Shown here piece by piece: positions 46,266-56,319 of a DNA stretch of 64,000 nucleotides. The notes below the pieces were generated by a model. That model worked only from the letters and a program-made list of their open reading frames with translations. It was not told the DNA's origin and made no database searches. A program made the position numbers and the translations under genes. The stretch is from Beijerinckiaceae bacterium (GTDB lineage: Bacteria; Pseudomonadota; Alphaproteobacteria; Rhizobiales; Beijerinckiaceae): contig CANGFE010000003.1 of the NCBI GenBank assembly GCA_947453155.1, positions 1 through 64,000 of the forward strand. Reading direction: 5' to 3'. Each line of letters begins with the position of its first letter. Position 1 is the first letter of the stretch.

Positions 46266-47651
46266 TCATCGAACCTCTCCCACGAGAGTGCCTTTGAGTG
46301 AATTAGTGAGGGCTTCCGTAATCAACACATCCGCTACGCAACCAATCAACGATTCAGGTCCATCAACCTGTACAGCCTGAAGATAAGGTGACTTACCCGC
46401 AATTTGTCCGGGATCACGCCCTTTTTTCTCAAAGAGAATCGGCATCACCTTGCCCACAGACGCATCATTATAGGCGTGGCGCTGCCCGTCCACGAGTACT
46501 TGCAGACGATGAAGCCGCTCGCTTTTGACTTCTTCGGGCACTTGATCGTCCATTTCCGCGCCAGGGGTGCCGGGACGCATGGAATATTTGAAGAAATAGC
46601 TGCTCGAAAAATTGATCTTTTGGACCAAATCAAGCGTGGCTTGAAAATCTTCTTCCGTCTCGCCTGGAAAGCCCACGATAAAATCGGACGACAAAGCAAT
46701 ATCGGGACGAATGGCGCGAAAGCGATCGATCAGGTCACAATATTCTTTGGCTGTATGTTTGCGATTCATTGCGCGCAAAATACGATCGGACCCTGATTGA
46801 ACGGGCAGATGCAAAAAAGGCATCAAAGCCGGTTGCTGCACATGCGCATCAATCAAATCCTGCGCCATATCGTTCGGGTGGCTTGTCATATAACGCAAAC
46901 GCAGGAGACCCGGGATTTGCGCGAGCCTCGCCGTCAGTCCCGGCAAGGAGACGACATCACCCTTTTCATCGAGGCCATGAAACGCATTGACGTTCTGCCC
47001 GAGCAGTGTGATTTCGCGCACGCCCGCATCCACCAGATGACGCGCCTCGTCGAGAATTTTTGCAATAGGTCGCGAGGTTTCGGCGCCTCTCGTATAGGGC
47101 ACGACACAAAAAGTGCAAAATTTATCGCAGCCTTCTTGAATGGTCAGAAAAGCGGATATTCCACGGCTCGCGACTTTGGCGCGCGCCGGCGCAACCAGAT
47201 GATCAAATTTATCTTCGGTCGGAAAATCCGTTTCGATCTTTACGCCGTTTTGAACATTGCGCAGCATGTCCGGCAAACGATGATAGCTTTGTGGGCCGAC
47301 CACAAGATCAACAGCCTTTTGGCGGCGAAGAATCTCCGCGCCTTCTGCTTGCGCAACGCAGCCCGCCACGGCGATCTTCATATCGAGGCCGCGACTCGCG
47401 CGCTCTTCTTTTAAAACGCGCACTTTTCCAAGCTCGGAGAAAACTTTCTCCGCAGCGCGTTCACGAATGTGGCAGGTGTTCAGCACAACCAGATCGGCTT
47501 CAGCCATATCGGTTGTTTCTTCGTAGCCTTCCGGCGCGAGAACGTCTGCCATGCGTGTGGCATCATAGACGTTCATCTGGCAGCCATAGGACTTGATGAA
47601 CAATTTTCGCCGTTCAGTCTTATCGGTCTGAACGGATGTCGGCGTGCTCAA
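46266..47651 (-). CDS. miaB: tRNA-2-methylthio-N6-dimethylallyladenosine synthase
   Basis: Radical-SAM methylthiotransferase modifying A37 of tRNAs reading UNN codons. The 461 residues include the N-terminal MTTase domain with cysteines in [10 protein letters not shown] (Cys24), NTCHIRE and [10 protein letters not shown], the radical-SAM cluster [17 protein letters not shown] (about 163-179) and a C-terminal TRAM domain. The apparent start is TTG 47651, preceded by GAGGTG. It leads into phoH after 22 bases. A fur/irr-type gene often found upstream in this locus is not present. Confidence 0.95.
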   Translation of the reverse strand: MSTPTSVQTDKTERRKLFIKSYGCQMNVYDATRMADVLAPEGYEETTDMAEADLVVLNTCHIRERAAEKVFSELGKVRVLKEERASRGLDMKIAVAGCVAQAEGAEILRRQKAVDLVVGPQSYHRLPDMLRNVQNGVKIETDFPTEDKFDHLVAPARAKVASRGISAFLTIQEGCDKFCTFCVVPYTRGAETSRPIAKILDEARHLVDAGVREITLLGQNVNAFHGLDEKGDVVSLPGLTARLAQIPGLLRLRYMTSHPNDMAQDLIDAHVQQPALMPFLHLPVQSGSDRILRAMNRKHTAKEYCDLIDRFRAIRPDIALSSDFIVGFPGETEEDFQATLDLVQKINFSSSYFFKYSMRPGTPGAEMDDQVPEEVKSERLHRLQVLVDGQRHAYNDASVGKVMPILFEKKGRDPGQIAGKSPYLQAVQVDGPESLIGCVADVLITEALTNSLKGTLVGEVR

Positions 47652-47755
47652 GCGGATTTCACCTCGACTCAGGATCGTGCTTCGACCACCTCTGCAGGAT
47701 AGGCGAAGTTCTGTGACGTTCTAGTGCCATCGAAGAGTTTTGAGAACAAAAGTCT

Positions 47756-48244
47756 TCAGCTCAGCTGGGCGCGCAGGACAAGAGCTGTGGCGCGCGAGCC
47801 ATCTTTTTTCGGATAATAGCCGGCGCGCTCGCCAACCTTGGCAAATCCGAATTGCTCGTAGAGGTGAATAGCCCCGCTATTGCCCTGTTCAACCTCGAGA
47901 AAAACCTCACGTGCGCCATGGGCTGCAAGCCGGGCAAAATGGGCTTTCAGCAATTGGCGGCCTATGCCACGCCCTTGGTGGCGCGGATCAACCGCGATCG
48001 AGAGCAATTCTGCCTCCGGGGCGACCAATCGCGACACGGCAAAGCCAAAGCAGGTTTTTCCGGGACCATCAAAAGCCCCATCGGCCATGACCTGCCGGTC
48101 TCGCGTCAATTCCTCGAAATCGGCAACAGCCCAGCTGCGCGCAAAAAAACGGGCGTGAAGTTGGGCACAATCAGCAAACCAGCGCGGCTCCAGAGGACGA
48201 ACCGCAACCTCGCGCGGTTTGGAGGCAAAGGGCCAAAACCGCAT
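47756..48244 (-). CDS. rimI: Ribosomal-protein-alanine N-acetyltransferase RimI-like
   Basis: GNAT acetyltransferase of 162 residues, by context RimI, which acetylates the N-terminus of S18 or a related target. The acetyl-CoA site is ELLSIAVDPRHQGRGIGRQLLKAHF (about 79-103, in parts, with the R/QxxGxG/A motif QGRGIG), followed by VEQGNSGAIHLYEQFGFAKVG. Its ATG overlaps the tsaB stop by one base (TGATG). The tsaB-rimI pairing is conserved in many bacteria. Confidence 0.88.
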   Translation of the reverse strand: MRFWPFASKPREVAVRPLEPRWFADCAQLHARFFARSWAVADFEELTRDRQVMADGAFDGPGKTCFGFAVSRLVAPEAELLSIAVDPRHQGRGIGRQLLKAHFARLAAHGAREVFLEVEQGNSGAIHLYEQFGFAKVGERAGYYPKKDGSRATALVLRAQLS

Positions 48245-48927
48245 CAGGCGGTCCGCGCAATGGCGCCATTGGCCGGCGGCTTGGCGTCTGGGGGTTTAAG
48301 ATAATAGGGCCGGGCAGGGGCCGTCGCGGGATCGGCTAGGGCGCCAAGTCTCGCGACAAAGCCAATGTCAGGTGTAATGGTTTCGCCAGCCACTTCGGCT
48401 TGCGCACCCAGCGACCAGGCCTCAATCGCCATCATGGTCGCCCCCGATCCCGCAAATACGAGGGGGCCTGCCCCCAAGGTCCGCACCGCATCGCGCACAT
48501 TGGTGATACGCGGCGGGGCCAAGGGCTGCCCTTTGGCCGTAAAGCCCTGGACATAAACCTGCCCATGCTTGGCATCGACTGCGGCCGCAATGACACCGGC
48601 GCCTTCGCGCCCGATCAACGGGGCAGCAAAAGCTGCCAAGGAGGAGACCCCGACGACGGGCACGCCGGCGGCCAGACCAATGGCGCGGCCAGCGGCAATG
48701 CCAATGCGGATCCCAGTGAAGGAGCCGGGCCCAACCACAACAGCAATCCGGCCTAGAGATGAGAAAGGAACGGCCGCCGCTTTGGACAGGCGCTCCAAGA
48801 GTGGCAAGAGCGCTTCGGCATGGCCGCGGGCCATGGGGAGCGTCTCACGTGCCAGAATCGCCCCGTCATCACCCATAATGCAGGCGGAAACAGCCGCCTG
48901 AGATGTATCGATGGCGAGGAGTTTCAT
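48244..48927 (-). CDS. tsaB: tRNA threonylcarbamoyladenosine biosynthesis protein TsaB
   Basis: Non-catalytic partner of TsaD in forming t6A37 on tRNA. The 227 residues have the ASKHA-type start MKLLAIDTSQAAVSACI, the GRIAVVVGPGSFTGIRIGIAAGRAIGLA block (about 61-88, in parts) and VDAKHGQVYVQGF. Length is normal. It lies four bases downstream of the NifU-like gene and overlaps rimI. Confidence 0.94.
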   Translation of the reverse strand: MKLLAIDTSQAAVSACIMGDDGAILARETLPMARGHAEALLPLLERLSKAAAVPFSSLGRIAVVVGPGSFTGIRIGIAAGRAIGLAAGVPVVGVSSLAAFAAPLIGREGAGVIAAAVDAKHGQVYVQGFTAKGQPLAPPRITNVRDAVRTLGAGPLVFAGSGATMMAIEAWSLGAQAEVAGETITPDIGFVARLGALADPATAPARPYYLKPPDAKPPANGAIARTA

Positions 48928-48931
48928 GAGG

Positions 48932-49495
48932 TCAGAGCTGCTCGACCGATTGGACTTCCGGCAGGAAGTGCTTGAGAAGATTCTGAATTCCGCTCTTCAG
49001 CGTAGCCGTGGACGAAGGGCAGCCGGAGCAGGCGCCCTTCATGGCAAGATAAACTACACCATCGCGGAAACCGCGAAACGTAATGTCCCCGCCATCGCCC
49101 GCCACCGCCGGACGGATCCGCGTTTCGAGCAATTCCTTGATGGTCGCGACGGTCTCAGCATGTTCGGGGGCGAAAAACTCTTCGGCCTCTTCTGAGCCTT
49201 CATTATTTTCGCCCTCGACGAGCAAAGGTGCTCCCGAGACGAAATGCTCCATGATCGCGCCCAGCACGGCGGGCTTCAGATGCTGCCATTCGCCGTCCGA
49301 CTTGCTGACGGAGACGAAATCATAGCCAAAAAACACGGTGGAAACGCCAGGAATGGCGAAAAGCGCTTTGGCCAGCGGCGATTTTGCAGCCGCATCCGTA
49401 TCGCGAATTTCGAGTGTTCCGATGGGCAGAACAGTGCGGCCTGGCAAAAACTTCAGGGTCGCGGGATTTGGGGTGGCTTCGGTCTGAATGAACAT
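48932..49495 (-). CDS. NifU-family Fe-S cluster scaffold/carrier
   Basis: The 187 residues consist of an N-terminal Nfu domain (about 1-90, MFIQTEATPNPATLKFLPG) and a C-terminal NifU-like domain (about 105-180) with the cluster-binding pair GACSGCPSSTATLKSGI. This layout matches Nfu1/NfuA-type proteins that carry 4Fe-4S clusters to target enzymes; it is not the nitrogenase NifU. The ATG at 49495 gives the family start. Possible clients in this window are the class I fumarase and MiaB. It is 98 bases downstream of trpS and leads into tsaB. Confidence 0.92.
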   Translation of the reverse strand: MFIQTEATPNPATLKFLPGRTVLPIGTLEIRDTDAAAKSPLAKALFAIPGVSTVFFGYDFVSVSKSDGEWQHLKPAVLGAIMEHFVSGAPLLVEGENNEGSEEAEEFFAPEHAETVATIKELLETRIRPAVAGDGGDITFRGFRDGVVYLAMKGACSGCPSSTATLKSGIQNLLKHFLPEVQSVEQL

Positions 49496-49593
49496 GGCTC
49501 TCTCCACGGCGTCCGGTTCAAGGCCGGCGACGGATGACTCTCACCAGATAAGGGGTGAACCCCTCGAAGATCAATGGCGATTGTGTCGCGCCC

Positions 49594-50628
49594 TCAGCGC
49601 ACAAAGCCGACAATGTCGCGAACCGCCGACATCGTCTTGGCCGCACGCTCGCGCGCCCGGTTGGAGCCATCGCGCAAAACGCCGTCAATATAGGCCGTAT
49701 CAGCCTGCAGGCGGCGCATTTCGGAGCCAATCGGCGCCAGCTTGGCCACAGTCAAATCCACAAGGGCGGATTTGAAGGTCGAAAAATTACCGCTGCCGAA
49801 TTGCTGCAAGACATCAAGCTTCGTCTTGCCTTCGAGGGCTGCATAAATGCCAACCAGATTATCCGCCTCAGGGCGACCCGCGAGACCCTCAAGCGCAGAC
49901 GGCAGCGCATCAGGATCGGTCTTAGCCTTGCGAATCTTTTGCGCAATCGTGTCGCCATCATCAGCTAGATTGATGCGCGAATTATCAGACGGATCAGATT
50001 TCGACATTTTCTTCGACCCGTCGCGCAAGCTCATGACACGCGTAGCTGGGCCTTGGATCAAGGGCTCGGGCAACGGGAAAAAAGCTTTGCCATCGGCATA
50101 AGCCGGATTGTCTGCCAGAAAATCATTGTTGAATTTTTGCGCAATATCACGCGCCAATTCGAGATGCTGCTTCTGGTCTTCACCCACCGGAACATGCGTC
50201 GCGCGATAGACGAGAATGTCAGCCGCCATCAATGTCGGATAGGCATAGAGACCGACAGATGCGTTTTCGCGGTCCTTACCAGCCTTTTCTTTGAACTGGG
50301 TCATGCGATTGAGCCAGCCAATGCGGGCCACGCAATTGAAGATCCAAGCCAGCTCTGCATGCTCGGCCACTTGGCTCTGGTTGAAGACAATATGGCGTGT
50401 GGGATCAACACCGGCCGCAATAAAAGCCGCCGTGACTTCGCGAATGTTCGAGGTCAACTCGGAAGGCTTCTGGGCCACGGTGATCGCATGCAAATCGACC
50501 ACGCAATAGATGCAATCATGCGTGTCCTGCAGAGCCACAAACTTCGTGATCGCGCCGAGGTAATTGCCAAGATGCAAATTACCTGTGGGCTGAACACCGG
50601 AAAAAACGAGTTGGGGGAAGGCTTGCAT
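49594..50628 (-). CDS. trpS: Tryptophan--tRNA ligase
   Basis: Class Ic synthetase of 344 residues. The HIGH-equivalent is [17 protein letters not shown] (about 11-27) and the KMSKS loop is [15 protein letters not shown] (about 204-218). Other matches include [10 protein letters not shown] and [23 protein letters not shown] (in parts). ATG 50628 directly begins the conserved N-terminus. It is on the same strand as hslU upstream (70 bases away) and the NifU-like gene downstream. Confidence 0.97.
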   Translation of the reverse strand: MQAFPQLVFSGVQPTGNLHLGNYLGAITKFVALQDTHDCIYCVVDLHAITVAQKPSELTSNIREVTAAFIAAGVDPTRHIVFNQSQVAEHAELAWIFNCVARIGWLNRMTQFKEKAGKDRENASVGLYAYPTLMAADILVYRATHVPVGEDQKQHLELARDIAQKFNNDFLADNPAYADGKAFFPLPEPLIQGPATRVMSLRDGSKKMSKSDPSDNSRINLADDGDTIAQKIRKAKTDPDALPSALEGLAGRPEADNLVGIYAALEGKTKLDVLQQFGSGNFSTFKSALVDLTVAKLAPIGSEMRRLQADTAYIDGVLRDGSNRARERAAKTMSAVRDIVGFVR

Positions 50629-50698
50629 TGCAACGTGGCTCCGATAGCAAGGCCCGCCTTATCGCAAATGGGCGGACCTTCTGGCAAGCCTTTCAATC

Positions 50699-52003
50699 TT
50701 AAAGAACGAAGCGGCTCAAATCGGCATTGCGAGCGAGATCGGCAATCTGCTTTTCGACAAATGGCCCGTCGATGACAATTTCCTGACCGGACCGGTCGGG
50801 TGCTGAAAAACTGACCTCTTCGAGCAGTTTTTCCATCATGGTCTGCAGCCGCCGCGCCCCGATATTTTCAACCGTGGAATTCACCTGCACGGTCATCCGC
50901 GCCAAAACATCGATGGAATCGGGCGTAAAGGTCAGTTTGACGCCTTCGGTCGCCAGCAAGGCCGTATATTGCTTGATCAGGCTCGCCTCGGTCTCTGTCA
51001 GGATGCGCTTGAAATCATCTTCTGAGAGCGATTTGAGCTCAACGCGGATGGGCAGGCGCCCCTGTAACTCCGGCAAAAGGTCGGACGGCTTGGAGACATG
51101 GAAGGCGCCTGAGGCAATGAAGAGAATATGATCCGTCTTCACTGCACCATGCTTGGTCGAGACAGTCGTGCCTTCGATCAGGGGCAAAAGATCACGCTGG
51201 ACGCCTTCACGTGACACATCCGCGCCACCGCGATTTTCGCGCGCACAGATTTTGTCAATCTCATCGAGAAAAACGATGCCGTTATTTTCAACTTCGTGGA
51301 TTGCTTCCTGGACCAGCTGATCCTGATCCAGAAGCTTGTCGCTTTCTTCGGTGACGAGCGGCTCGTAAGCTTCTTTCACGCTGGTGCGCAAGCTGCGCGT
51401 CTTAGTTCCAAGTTTTCCAAAAATATCGCCAATAGAAATTGCGCCGACTGAAGATCCCGGCATATTGGGCAATTCAAACATCGGCATACCGGCGCTGGAT
51501 TGCGCCAGTTCAATCTCGATCTCTTTGTCGTCCAATTCGCCCTGTCGCAATTTCTTGCGAAACGTATCGCGCGTTGCGCCAGAGGCACTTTTGCCAACCA
51601 GCGCATCTAGTACGCGCTCTTCGGCGGCTGCCTGCGCCTTTACTGAAACCGAACGTCGCTTGCTTTCCTTCACCAAGGAAATACCGACTTCGAGAAGATC
51701 ACGCACGATCTGTTCGACATCACGCCCGACGTAGCCAACTTCGGTGAATTTCGTCGCTTCTACTTTGAGAAAGGGCGCGCCCGCGAGCTTTGCCAAGCGG
51801 CGCGCAATTTCCGTTTTGCCGCATCCGGTGGGGCCAATCATCAGTATGTTTTTTGGCAGCACTTCCTCGCGCATCGCGCCTGTGAGCTGCAAACGCCGCC
51901 AACGATTGCGCAAAGCAATGGCGACCGCACGCTTAGCATCATTCTGGCCGACGATGAATCGATCCAGCTCGGAGACAATCTCACGCGGGGAAAAATCGGT
52001 CAT
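50699..52003 (-). CDS. hslU: HslUV protease ATPase subunit
   Basis: AAA+ unfoldase that feeds proteins into the HslV peptidase. The 434 residues contain Walker [18 protein letters not shown] (about 50-66), the central pore motif region [14 protein letters not shown] (about 88-101), an I-domain (about 110-230), Walker [14 protein letters not shown] and the sensor-2 region [18 protein letters not shown]. The C-terminus DLSRFVL matches the tail that docks into HslV. It begins two bases after hslV ends. Confidence 0.97.
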   Translation of the reverse strand: MTDFSPREIVSELDRFIVGQNDAKRAVAIALRNRWRRLQLTGAMREEVLPKNILMIGPTGCGKTEIARRLAKLAGAPFLKVEATKFTEVGYVGRDVEQIVRDLLEVGISLVKESKRRSVSVKAQAAAEERVLDALVGKSASGATRDTFRKKLRQGELDDKEIEIELAQSSAGMPMFELPNMPGSSVGAISIGDIFGKLGTKTRSLRTSVKEAYEPLVTEESDKLLDQDQLVQEAIHEVENNGIVFLDEIDKICARENRGGADVSREGVQRDLLPLIEGTTVSTKHGAVKTDHILFIASGAFHVSKPSDLLPELQGRLPIRVELKSLSEDDFKRILTETEASLIKQYTALLATEGVKLTFTPDSIDVLARMTVQVNSTVENIGARRLQTMMEKLLEEVSFSAPDRSGQEIVIDGPFVEKQIADLARNADLSRFVL

Positions 52004-52005
52004 GG

Positions 52006-52581
52006 TCAGCGCTTCTCGATCGATTCAATGACGAGGCTTGAATTGGTGTAAACGCAGATTTCTGCGGCAATTTTCATGGCCGAGCGGACAATGGTTTCCG
52101 CATCCTGATCTGTTGGCAAAAGTGCGCGGGCGGCCGCCAGGGCATAATTTCCGCCAGACCCAATGGCCATGACAGACCCGTGCTCGGTCTGCTCGGGCTC
52201 CAAAACGTCCCCGGTGCCGGTCAGAACCAGACCGACCTTGTCATCAGCGACGAGCATCATGGCTTCCAATCGCCGCAGATAGCGGTCTGTGCGCCAATCT
52301 TTGGCCAATTCCACGCAAGAGCGGAGCAATTGGCCCGGATATTGGTCGATTTTGGCCTCAAGCCGCTCAAAAAGGGCAAAAGCATCGGCAGTCGCCCCCG
52401 CAAACCCTGCAATCACATCGCCTTTGCCGAGGCGACGGACTTTTCGAGCATTGCCTTTGATGATGGTCGGGCCAAGGCTGACCTGCCCATCGCCTCCAAT
52501 GACTGTCCGGCCGCCCTTCTGGACCATCAAAATCGTGGTCGCGTGCCAGCCGGAGCCGGATTGCTGTGCGGGTTCGGTCAT
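52006..52581 (-). CDS. hslV: HslUV protease peptidase subunit
   Basis: Threonine peptidase with a proteasome beta-subunit fold, forming two hexameric rings capped by HslU. The 191 residues begin [24 protein letters not shown]; the catalytic threonine is the first T of ATTIL, so a short propeptide must be removed. [21 protein letters not shown] and [16 protein letters not shown] follow as usual. The frame continues 26 codons upstream, but ATG 52581 gives the family start. It is divergent from hisB over 168 bases. Confidence 0.96.
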   Translation of the reverse strand: MTEPAQQSGSGWHATTILMVQKGGRTVIGGDGQVSLGPTIIKGNARKVRRLGKGDVIAGFAGATADAFALFERLEAKIDQYPGQLLRSCVELAKDWRTDRYLRRLEAMMLVADDKVGLVLTGTGDVLEPEQTEHGSVMAIGSGGNYALAAARALLPTDQDAETIVRSAMKIAAEICVYTNSSLVIESIEKR

Positions 52582-52749
52582 GGACAAGCTCCGGAGGGCG
52601 TGGAAGGCCGCATTTATGAAGTCGGTAACAGACTGACAAGGGCCTTTGCGGTAACACAAGGGCTGAAAATCATAGGCAATCAGGCTGCGAGGTAGCCATA
52701 AGGCACCGGGCTTGCTAGAAGCCGCAGCATCAATTCAAGGACAGGATCC

Positions 52750-53337
52750 ATGCGTAGCGCCACCCTTTCGCGCCAGACGCGCGAAACCGAGATCAAGGCG
52801 ACCGTCAATCTTGACGGAACGGGCAAGGCTGAGATCAAGACCGGTATCGGCTTCTTCGATCACATGCTCGACCAAATCGCCCGTCACAGCCTCATCGACA
52901 TCGAGATCGAGGCCAAGGGCGATCTGCACATTGATCAGCATCACACTGTGGAAGACACGGGCATTGTGCTTGGCCAAGCGATCCGTCAGGCGCTTGGCGA
53001 TCTGCGCGGCGTCACCCGCTATGCCGATTGCCTCTTGCCGATGGACGAGACGCTGACGCGCGTGGCGCTGGATGTGTCCGGACGCCCCTTCCTCGTGTTC
53101 CGCACGACCTTCCATCACAGCAAGATCGGCGAATTCGACACGGACCTCGTGCGCGAATTTTTTCAGGCTTTCGCCATGAATGCCGGCATCACGCTGCATG
53201 TTGAGACGCTCTATGGGATCAATGATCACCATATTTCTGAATCTTGCTTCAAGGGCCTTGCCCGCGCGCTAGGTGCGGCCATTGCTATTGATCCGCGTCA
53301 GAAAGACCGCGTGCCGTCCACCAAGGGCAGCCTCTAA
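52750..53337 (+). CDS. hisB: Imidazoleglycerol-phosphate dehydratase
   Basis: Sixth step of histidine synthesis. The 195 residues are the monofunctional form, with the repeated metal-binding motifs [25 protein letters not shown] and [14 protein letters not shown] (about 34-76) and [29 protein letters not shown] (about 136-164), here shown in parts. AAGGACAGG precedes the ATG. It heads the run hisB-DUF2628-hisH-hisA-hisF-hisE-coaA. Confidence 0.97.
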   Translation: MRSATLSRQTRETEIKATVNLDGTGKAEIKTGIGFFDHMLDQIARHSLIDIEIEAKGDLHIDQHHTVEDTGIVLGQAIRQALGDLRGVTRYADCLLPMDETLTRVALDVSGRPFLVFRTTFHHSKIGEFDTDLVREFFQAFAMNAGITLHVETLYGINDHHISESCFKGLARALGAAIAIDPRQKDRVPSTKGSL

Positions 53338-53357
53338 GGTCAGAGAGCATCGCAGGG

Positions 53358-53816
53358 ATGAGCATCTATACGGTGCATATGAAGGAAACTTCCGATCAAT
53401 CGTCCGCTTTCGAGCGGGCGGTTTTCGTGCGCGATGGTTTTGGCTGGTGGGCTTTGTTCTTCGGGCCTCTCTGGCTTTTGTGGAACCGTGCGTGGTTAGG
53501 CTTTGCAAGCTGGAGCCTGATCCAGATCGCTCTCGGCCTACTCGTGCAAAGTCACATCATTCACATGGGCGCGCAGGGCCTTTTGGAATTGCTCATCGCA
53601 CTCGCACTTGGTTTTGAGGCGGCCTCCATCCGTCGTTACGTTTTGCGCCGCCGAGGCTTTCGCCTTGTTGATGTCGTTCAAGACCGACGCTTGGCTGATG
53701 CAGAGCGTCGTTTTTTCGCGCGTTTTAAATTGGACAGTCCTGCGCCCGTGATGCGCACTTCAGCGACCTCGGGATCATCCCCTCTCGTTGGCCTCTTCCC
53801 ATCGGCAGGAGCCTGA
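53358..53816 (+). CDS. DUF2628 domain-containing small membrane protein
   Basis: A 152-residue protein of unknown function between hisB and hisH. It has a short hydrophilic start, then two or three membrane segments (about 28-50, [21 protein letters not shown], and 52-86), then a basic cytoplasmic-looking tail ([20 protein letters not shown]). The aromatic segment is the DUF2628 hallmark. As I recall, this gene occupies the same position in many rhizobia, so the linkage is old. It ends four bases before hisH. No role in histidine synthesis is established. Confidence 0.85.
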   Translation: MSIYTVHMKETSDQSSAFERAVFVRDGFGWWALFFGPLWLLWNRAWLGFASWSLIQIALGLLVQSHIIHMGAQGLLELLIALALGFEAASIRRYVLRRRGFRLVDVVQDRRLADAERRFFARFKLDSPAPVMRTSATSGSSPLVGLFPSAGA

Positions 53817-53820
53817 CGAG

Positions 53821-54465
53821 ATGAGCGTCGCAATCGTTGATTATGGATCTGGCAATCTGCACTCCGCACATAAAGCGGTGGAGCGCGCAGCGGCCGAACA
53901 AGGTGTACGCGTCATCGTTACATCCGATCCGGATGTTGTGCGCGGTGCTGATCGCATTGTCCTGCCAGGTGTGGGCGCTTTCGCCGATTGCCGCCGTGGC
54001 CTCGACAATGTGACTGGCATGGTTGAGGCGCTGGAAGAAAGCGTCATCAAAGGCGGAAAGCCCTTCCTGGGGATTTGCGTGGGCATGCAATTGCTCGCAT
54101 CCCGCGGGCTCGAGCATGGCGTGGCGCAAGGGCTCAACTGGATCCCTGGCGAAGTCGTCGAAATTAAGCCAGCATCACCCGATCTCAAAGTTCCGCATAT
54201 GGGCTGGAACACACTTGAAGCGCGGCGCTCGCATCCGCTTCTGAAAGATATTCCGGTTGGCGAAAATGGCCTCCATGCCTATTTCGTCCATTCCTATCAT
54301 CTGAAAACGGCTGATCCGGCGCATATTGTCGCCACGACCGAATATGGTGGTGAACTCACCGCCATGGTTGGTCGCGACAATATTGTTGGCACCCAATTTC
54401 ATCCCGAAAAGAGCCAAAAACTTGGGCTGGCTCTGATTGCTAATTTTCTCAGGTGGGCACCTTGA
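53821..54465 (+). CDS. hisH: Imidazole glycerol phosphate synthase, glutaminase subunit
   Basis: Supplies ammonia from glutamine to HisF. The 214 residues have the class I amidotransferase triad: nucleophile cysteine in [11 protein letters not shown] (about 82-92) and His-x-Glu in [10 protein letters not shown] (about 192-201); it begins [22 protein letters not shown] 53821 follows CTGACGAG. The hisA start lies inside the last codons of this gene, suggesting translational coupling. Confidence 0.97.
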   Translation: MSVAIVDYGSGNLHSAHKAVERAAAEQGVRVIVTSDPDVVRGADRIVLPGVGAFADCRRGLDNVTGMVEALEESVIKGGKPFLGICVGMQLLASRGLEHGVAQGLNWIPGEVVEIKPASPDLKVPHMGWNTLEARRSHPLLKDIPVGENGLHAYFVHSYHLKTADPAHIVATTEYGGELTAMVGRDNIVGTQFHPEKSQKLGLALIANFLRWAP

Positions 54466-55208
54466 TCCTCTTTCCCGCGATTGATCTCAAGCAGGGCGAA
54501 TGCGTGCGCCTGATTCATGGCGATATGGATCAGGCAACCGTCTTCAACACAGATCCTGCTGCTCAGGCGCAAGCCTTTGAAGATCAGGGTTTCGAATATC
54601 TGCATGTGGTCGATCTGGACGGCGCTTTCGCTGGCGAGCCGCGCAATGCGCAAGCCGTCGAAGGCATTTTGAAGCGGATCAAAATGCCCGTGCAATTGGG
54701 CGGCGGCATTCGTGACATGCGCACGATCGATGGCTGGCTGTCGAAAGGGGTGACGCGCGTCATCATCGGCACAGCAGCTGTGCGCGACCCTGATCTCGTG
54801 CGCGAAGCTGCGCGCCTCTATCCGGGCAAGATTGCCGTGGGCATCGATGCGCGCGATGGTTTGGTGGCTGTCGATGGCTGGGCCAAAGTTTCGCAAGTCA
54901 CCGCACCTGAGCTTGGCAAACGTTTTGAAGACGCGGGTGTTGCCGCCATCATCTACACGGATATTTCGCGCGACGGTGTGTTGAAGGGCCTAAATATTGA
55001 AGCGACCCTCGCGCTGGCCGATGCGATCTCCATTCCTGTCATTGCTTCCGGAGGCCTTGCCTCACTCGCCGATGTCGAGCGCCTGTTGATGCCTGATTGC
55101 AACAAACTTGCAGGCGCGATCACGGGGCGTGCACTTTACGATGGTCGCCTTGATCCTGCGCAGGCCCTGCGTTTGATCCGTGCGGCACGGGAGGCACGGC
55201 TTGCTTAA
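54462..55208 (+). CDS. hisA: HisA: phosphoribosylformimino-AICAR-phosphate isomerase
   Basis: Isomerises ProFAR to PRFAR in histidine synthesis. The 248 residues form a TIM barrel with the two phosphate-binding half-barrel motifs: [14 protein letters not shown] at the start, [14 protein letters not shown] (about 81-94), and [17 protein letters not shown] near the C-terminus. The start is TTG 54462, five bases after AGGTGG, overlapping the hisH stop; an in-frame GTG lies at 54453. Its own stop overlaps the hisF start by eight bases. Confidence 0.95.
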   Translation: MILFPAIDLKQGECVRLIHGDMDQATVFNTDPAAQAQAFEDQGFEYLHVVDLDGAFAGEPRNAQAVEGILKRIKMPVQLGGGIRDMRTIDGWLSKGVTRVIIGTAAVRDPDLVREAARLYPGKIAVGIDARDGLVAVDGWAKVSQVTAPELGKRFEDAGVAAIIYTDISRDGVLKGLNIEATLALADAISIPVIASGGLASLADVERLLMPDCNKLAGAITGRALYDGRLDPAQALRLIRAAREARLA

Positions 55209-55962
55209 ATGCCGCGTCATTCCCTGTCTTGATGTGAAAGACGGTCGCGTCGTCAAAGGCGTGAATTTCGTCGATCTGAAAGATGCAGGCGATCCGGTTG
55301 AAAGCGCCATTGCCTATGATGCGGCAGGCGCCGACGAACTCTGCTTTCTCGACATTACTGCAAGCCATGAAAATCGCGGCACGATCCTCGATGTCGTACA
55401 GCGTACGGCCGAAGCCTGTTTTATGCCGCTCACCGTTGGCGGTGGTGTGCGCACCACAGACGACATTCGCAATCTTCTTCTGGCGGGCGCGGACAAAGTT
55501 TCGATCATGACAGCCGCGGTCAACAACCGCGACTTTGTCCGCGAAGCGGCCGAAAAATTCGGCAGCCAATGTATTGTCGTGGCCATTGACGCCAAGCAGG
55601 TCGCAGCCGACCGCTGGGAAATCTTCACACACGGCGGGCGCAAGCCGACCGGTCTTGATGCCATCCAATATGCCAAAGAAGTGGTCGCCCTAGGCGCAGG
55701 TGAAATTCTTCTCACCTCGATGGACCGCGACGGCACAAAGTCCGGCTTCGACATCACGCTGACACGCGCCATCGCCGACGCGGTGAACGTGCCCTTGATT
55801 GCCTCAGGCGGCGTCGGCAACCTAGACCATCTGGTTGACGGCATTCAGGATGGCCATGCCACAGCCGTTCTAGCTGCTTCGATCTTCCATTTTGGCGAAT
55901 TCACCATTCGTCAGGCCAAAGAGCATATGAAGAACGCGGGTCTGCCCGTTCGCATGGATTAA
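55201..55962 (+). CDS. hisF: Imidazole glycerol phosphate synthase, cyclase subunit
   Basis: Uses ammonia from HisH and PRFAR to make imidazole glycerol phosphate and AICAR. The 253 residues begin (L)[22 protein letters not shown] with the catalytic aspartate in CLDVKDG (Asp11), show [16 protein letters not shown] (about 79-94) and the second catalytic aspartate in [15 protein letters not shown]. The start is TTG 55201 with GAGG six bases upstream, so it begins before hisA ends. hisE follows after 13 bases. Confidence 0.96.
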   Translation: MLKCRVIPCLDVKDGRVVKGVNFVDLKDAGDPVESAIAYDAAGADELCFLDITASHENRGTILDVVQRTAEACFMPLTVGGGVRTTDDIRNLLLAGADKVSIMTAAVNNRDFVREAAEKFGSQCIVVAIDAKQVAADRWEIFTHGGRKPTGLDAIQYAKEVVALGAGEILLTSMDRDGTKSGFDITLTRAIADAVNVPLIASGGVGNLDHLVDGIQDGHATAVLAASIFHFGEFTIRQAKEHMKNAGLPVRMD

Positions 55963-55975
55963 AGGAGATCGGGAC

Positions 55976-56290
55976 ATGGCTTTCCGTCTTGAAGACCTGT
56001 CAGCGATCATCGCCGCTCGTGCCGCGGCCAGCACCGAAAAGTCCTATACGAAGTCACTGCTCGACAAAGGCGTGACCCATTGCGGCAAAAAATTTGGCGA
56101 AGAGGCGGTTGAGTTTGCCATTGCTGCCGCGCAAGGCGACAAAAGCGCCATGACGGCCGAGGCAGCCGATGTGCTCTATCATCTTTTGGTAGCGCTTCAG
56201 GCCGCAGGCATTCCGTTGCAAGATGTTCTGGACGAACTTGGCCGGCGCACCGGCATGTCAGGACATGAGGAAAAAGCCGCCCGGGGCTGA
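55976..56290 (+). CDS. hisE: Phosphoribosyl-ATP diphosphatase
   Basis: Second step of histidine synthesis, removing pyrophosphate from PR-ATP. The 104-residue protein is the stand-alone HisE form (not fused to HisI): SYTKSLLDKGVTHCGKKFGEEAVEFAIAA (about 22-50, in parts) with the EEAxE metal-binding signature, then EAADVLYHLLVALQAAGI. AAAGGAG precedes the ATG. coaA follows 29 bases later. Confidence 0.96.
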   Translation: MAFRLEDLSAIIAARAAASTEKSYTKSLLDKGVTHCGKKFGEEAVEFAIAAAQGDKSAMTAEAADVLYHLLVALQAAGIPLQDVLDELGRRTGMSGHEEKAARG

Positions 56291-56319
56291 GCCCCAGAAA
56301 AGCCGGGCGGGAATGAGAA

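Noticed and set aside
48932-49495. Nitrogenase-specific NifU and a nif region
   Set aside because: The domain layout is that of housekeeping Nfu proteins, and no nif genes are nearby.
49551-49564. Small AGGGGT/ACCCCT hairpin between trpS and the NifU-like gene
   Set aside because: Only six-base arms, no T run, and no conserved context; not enough for a terminator or operator call.
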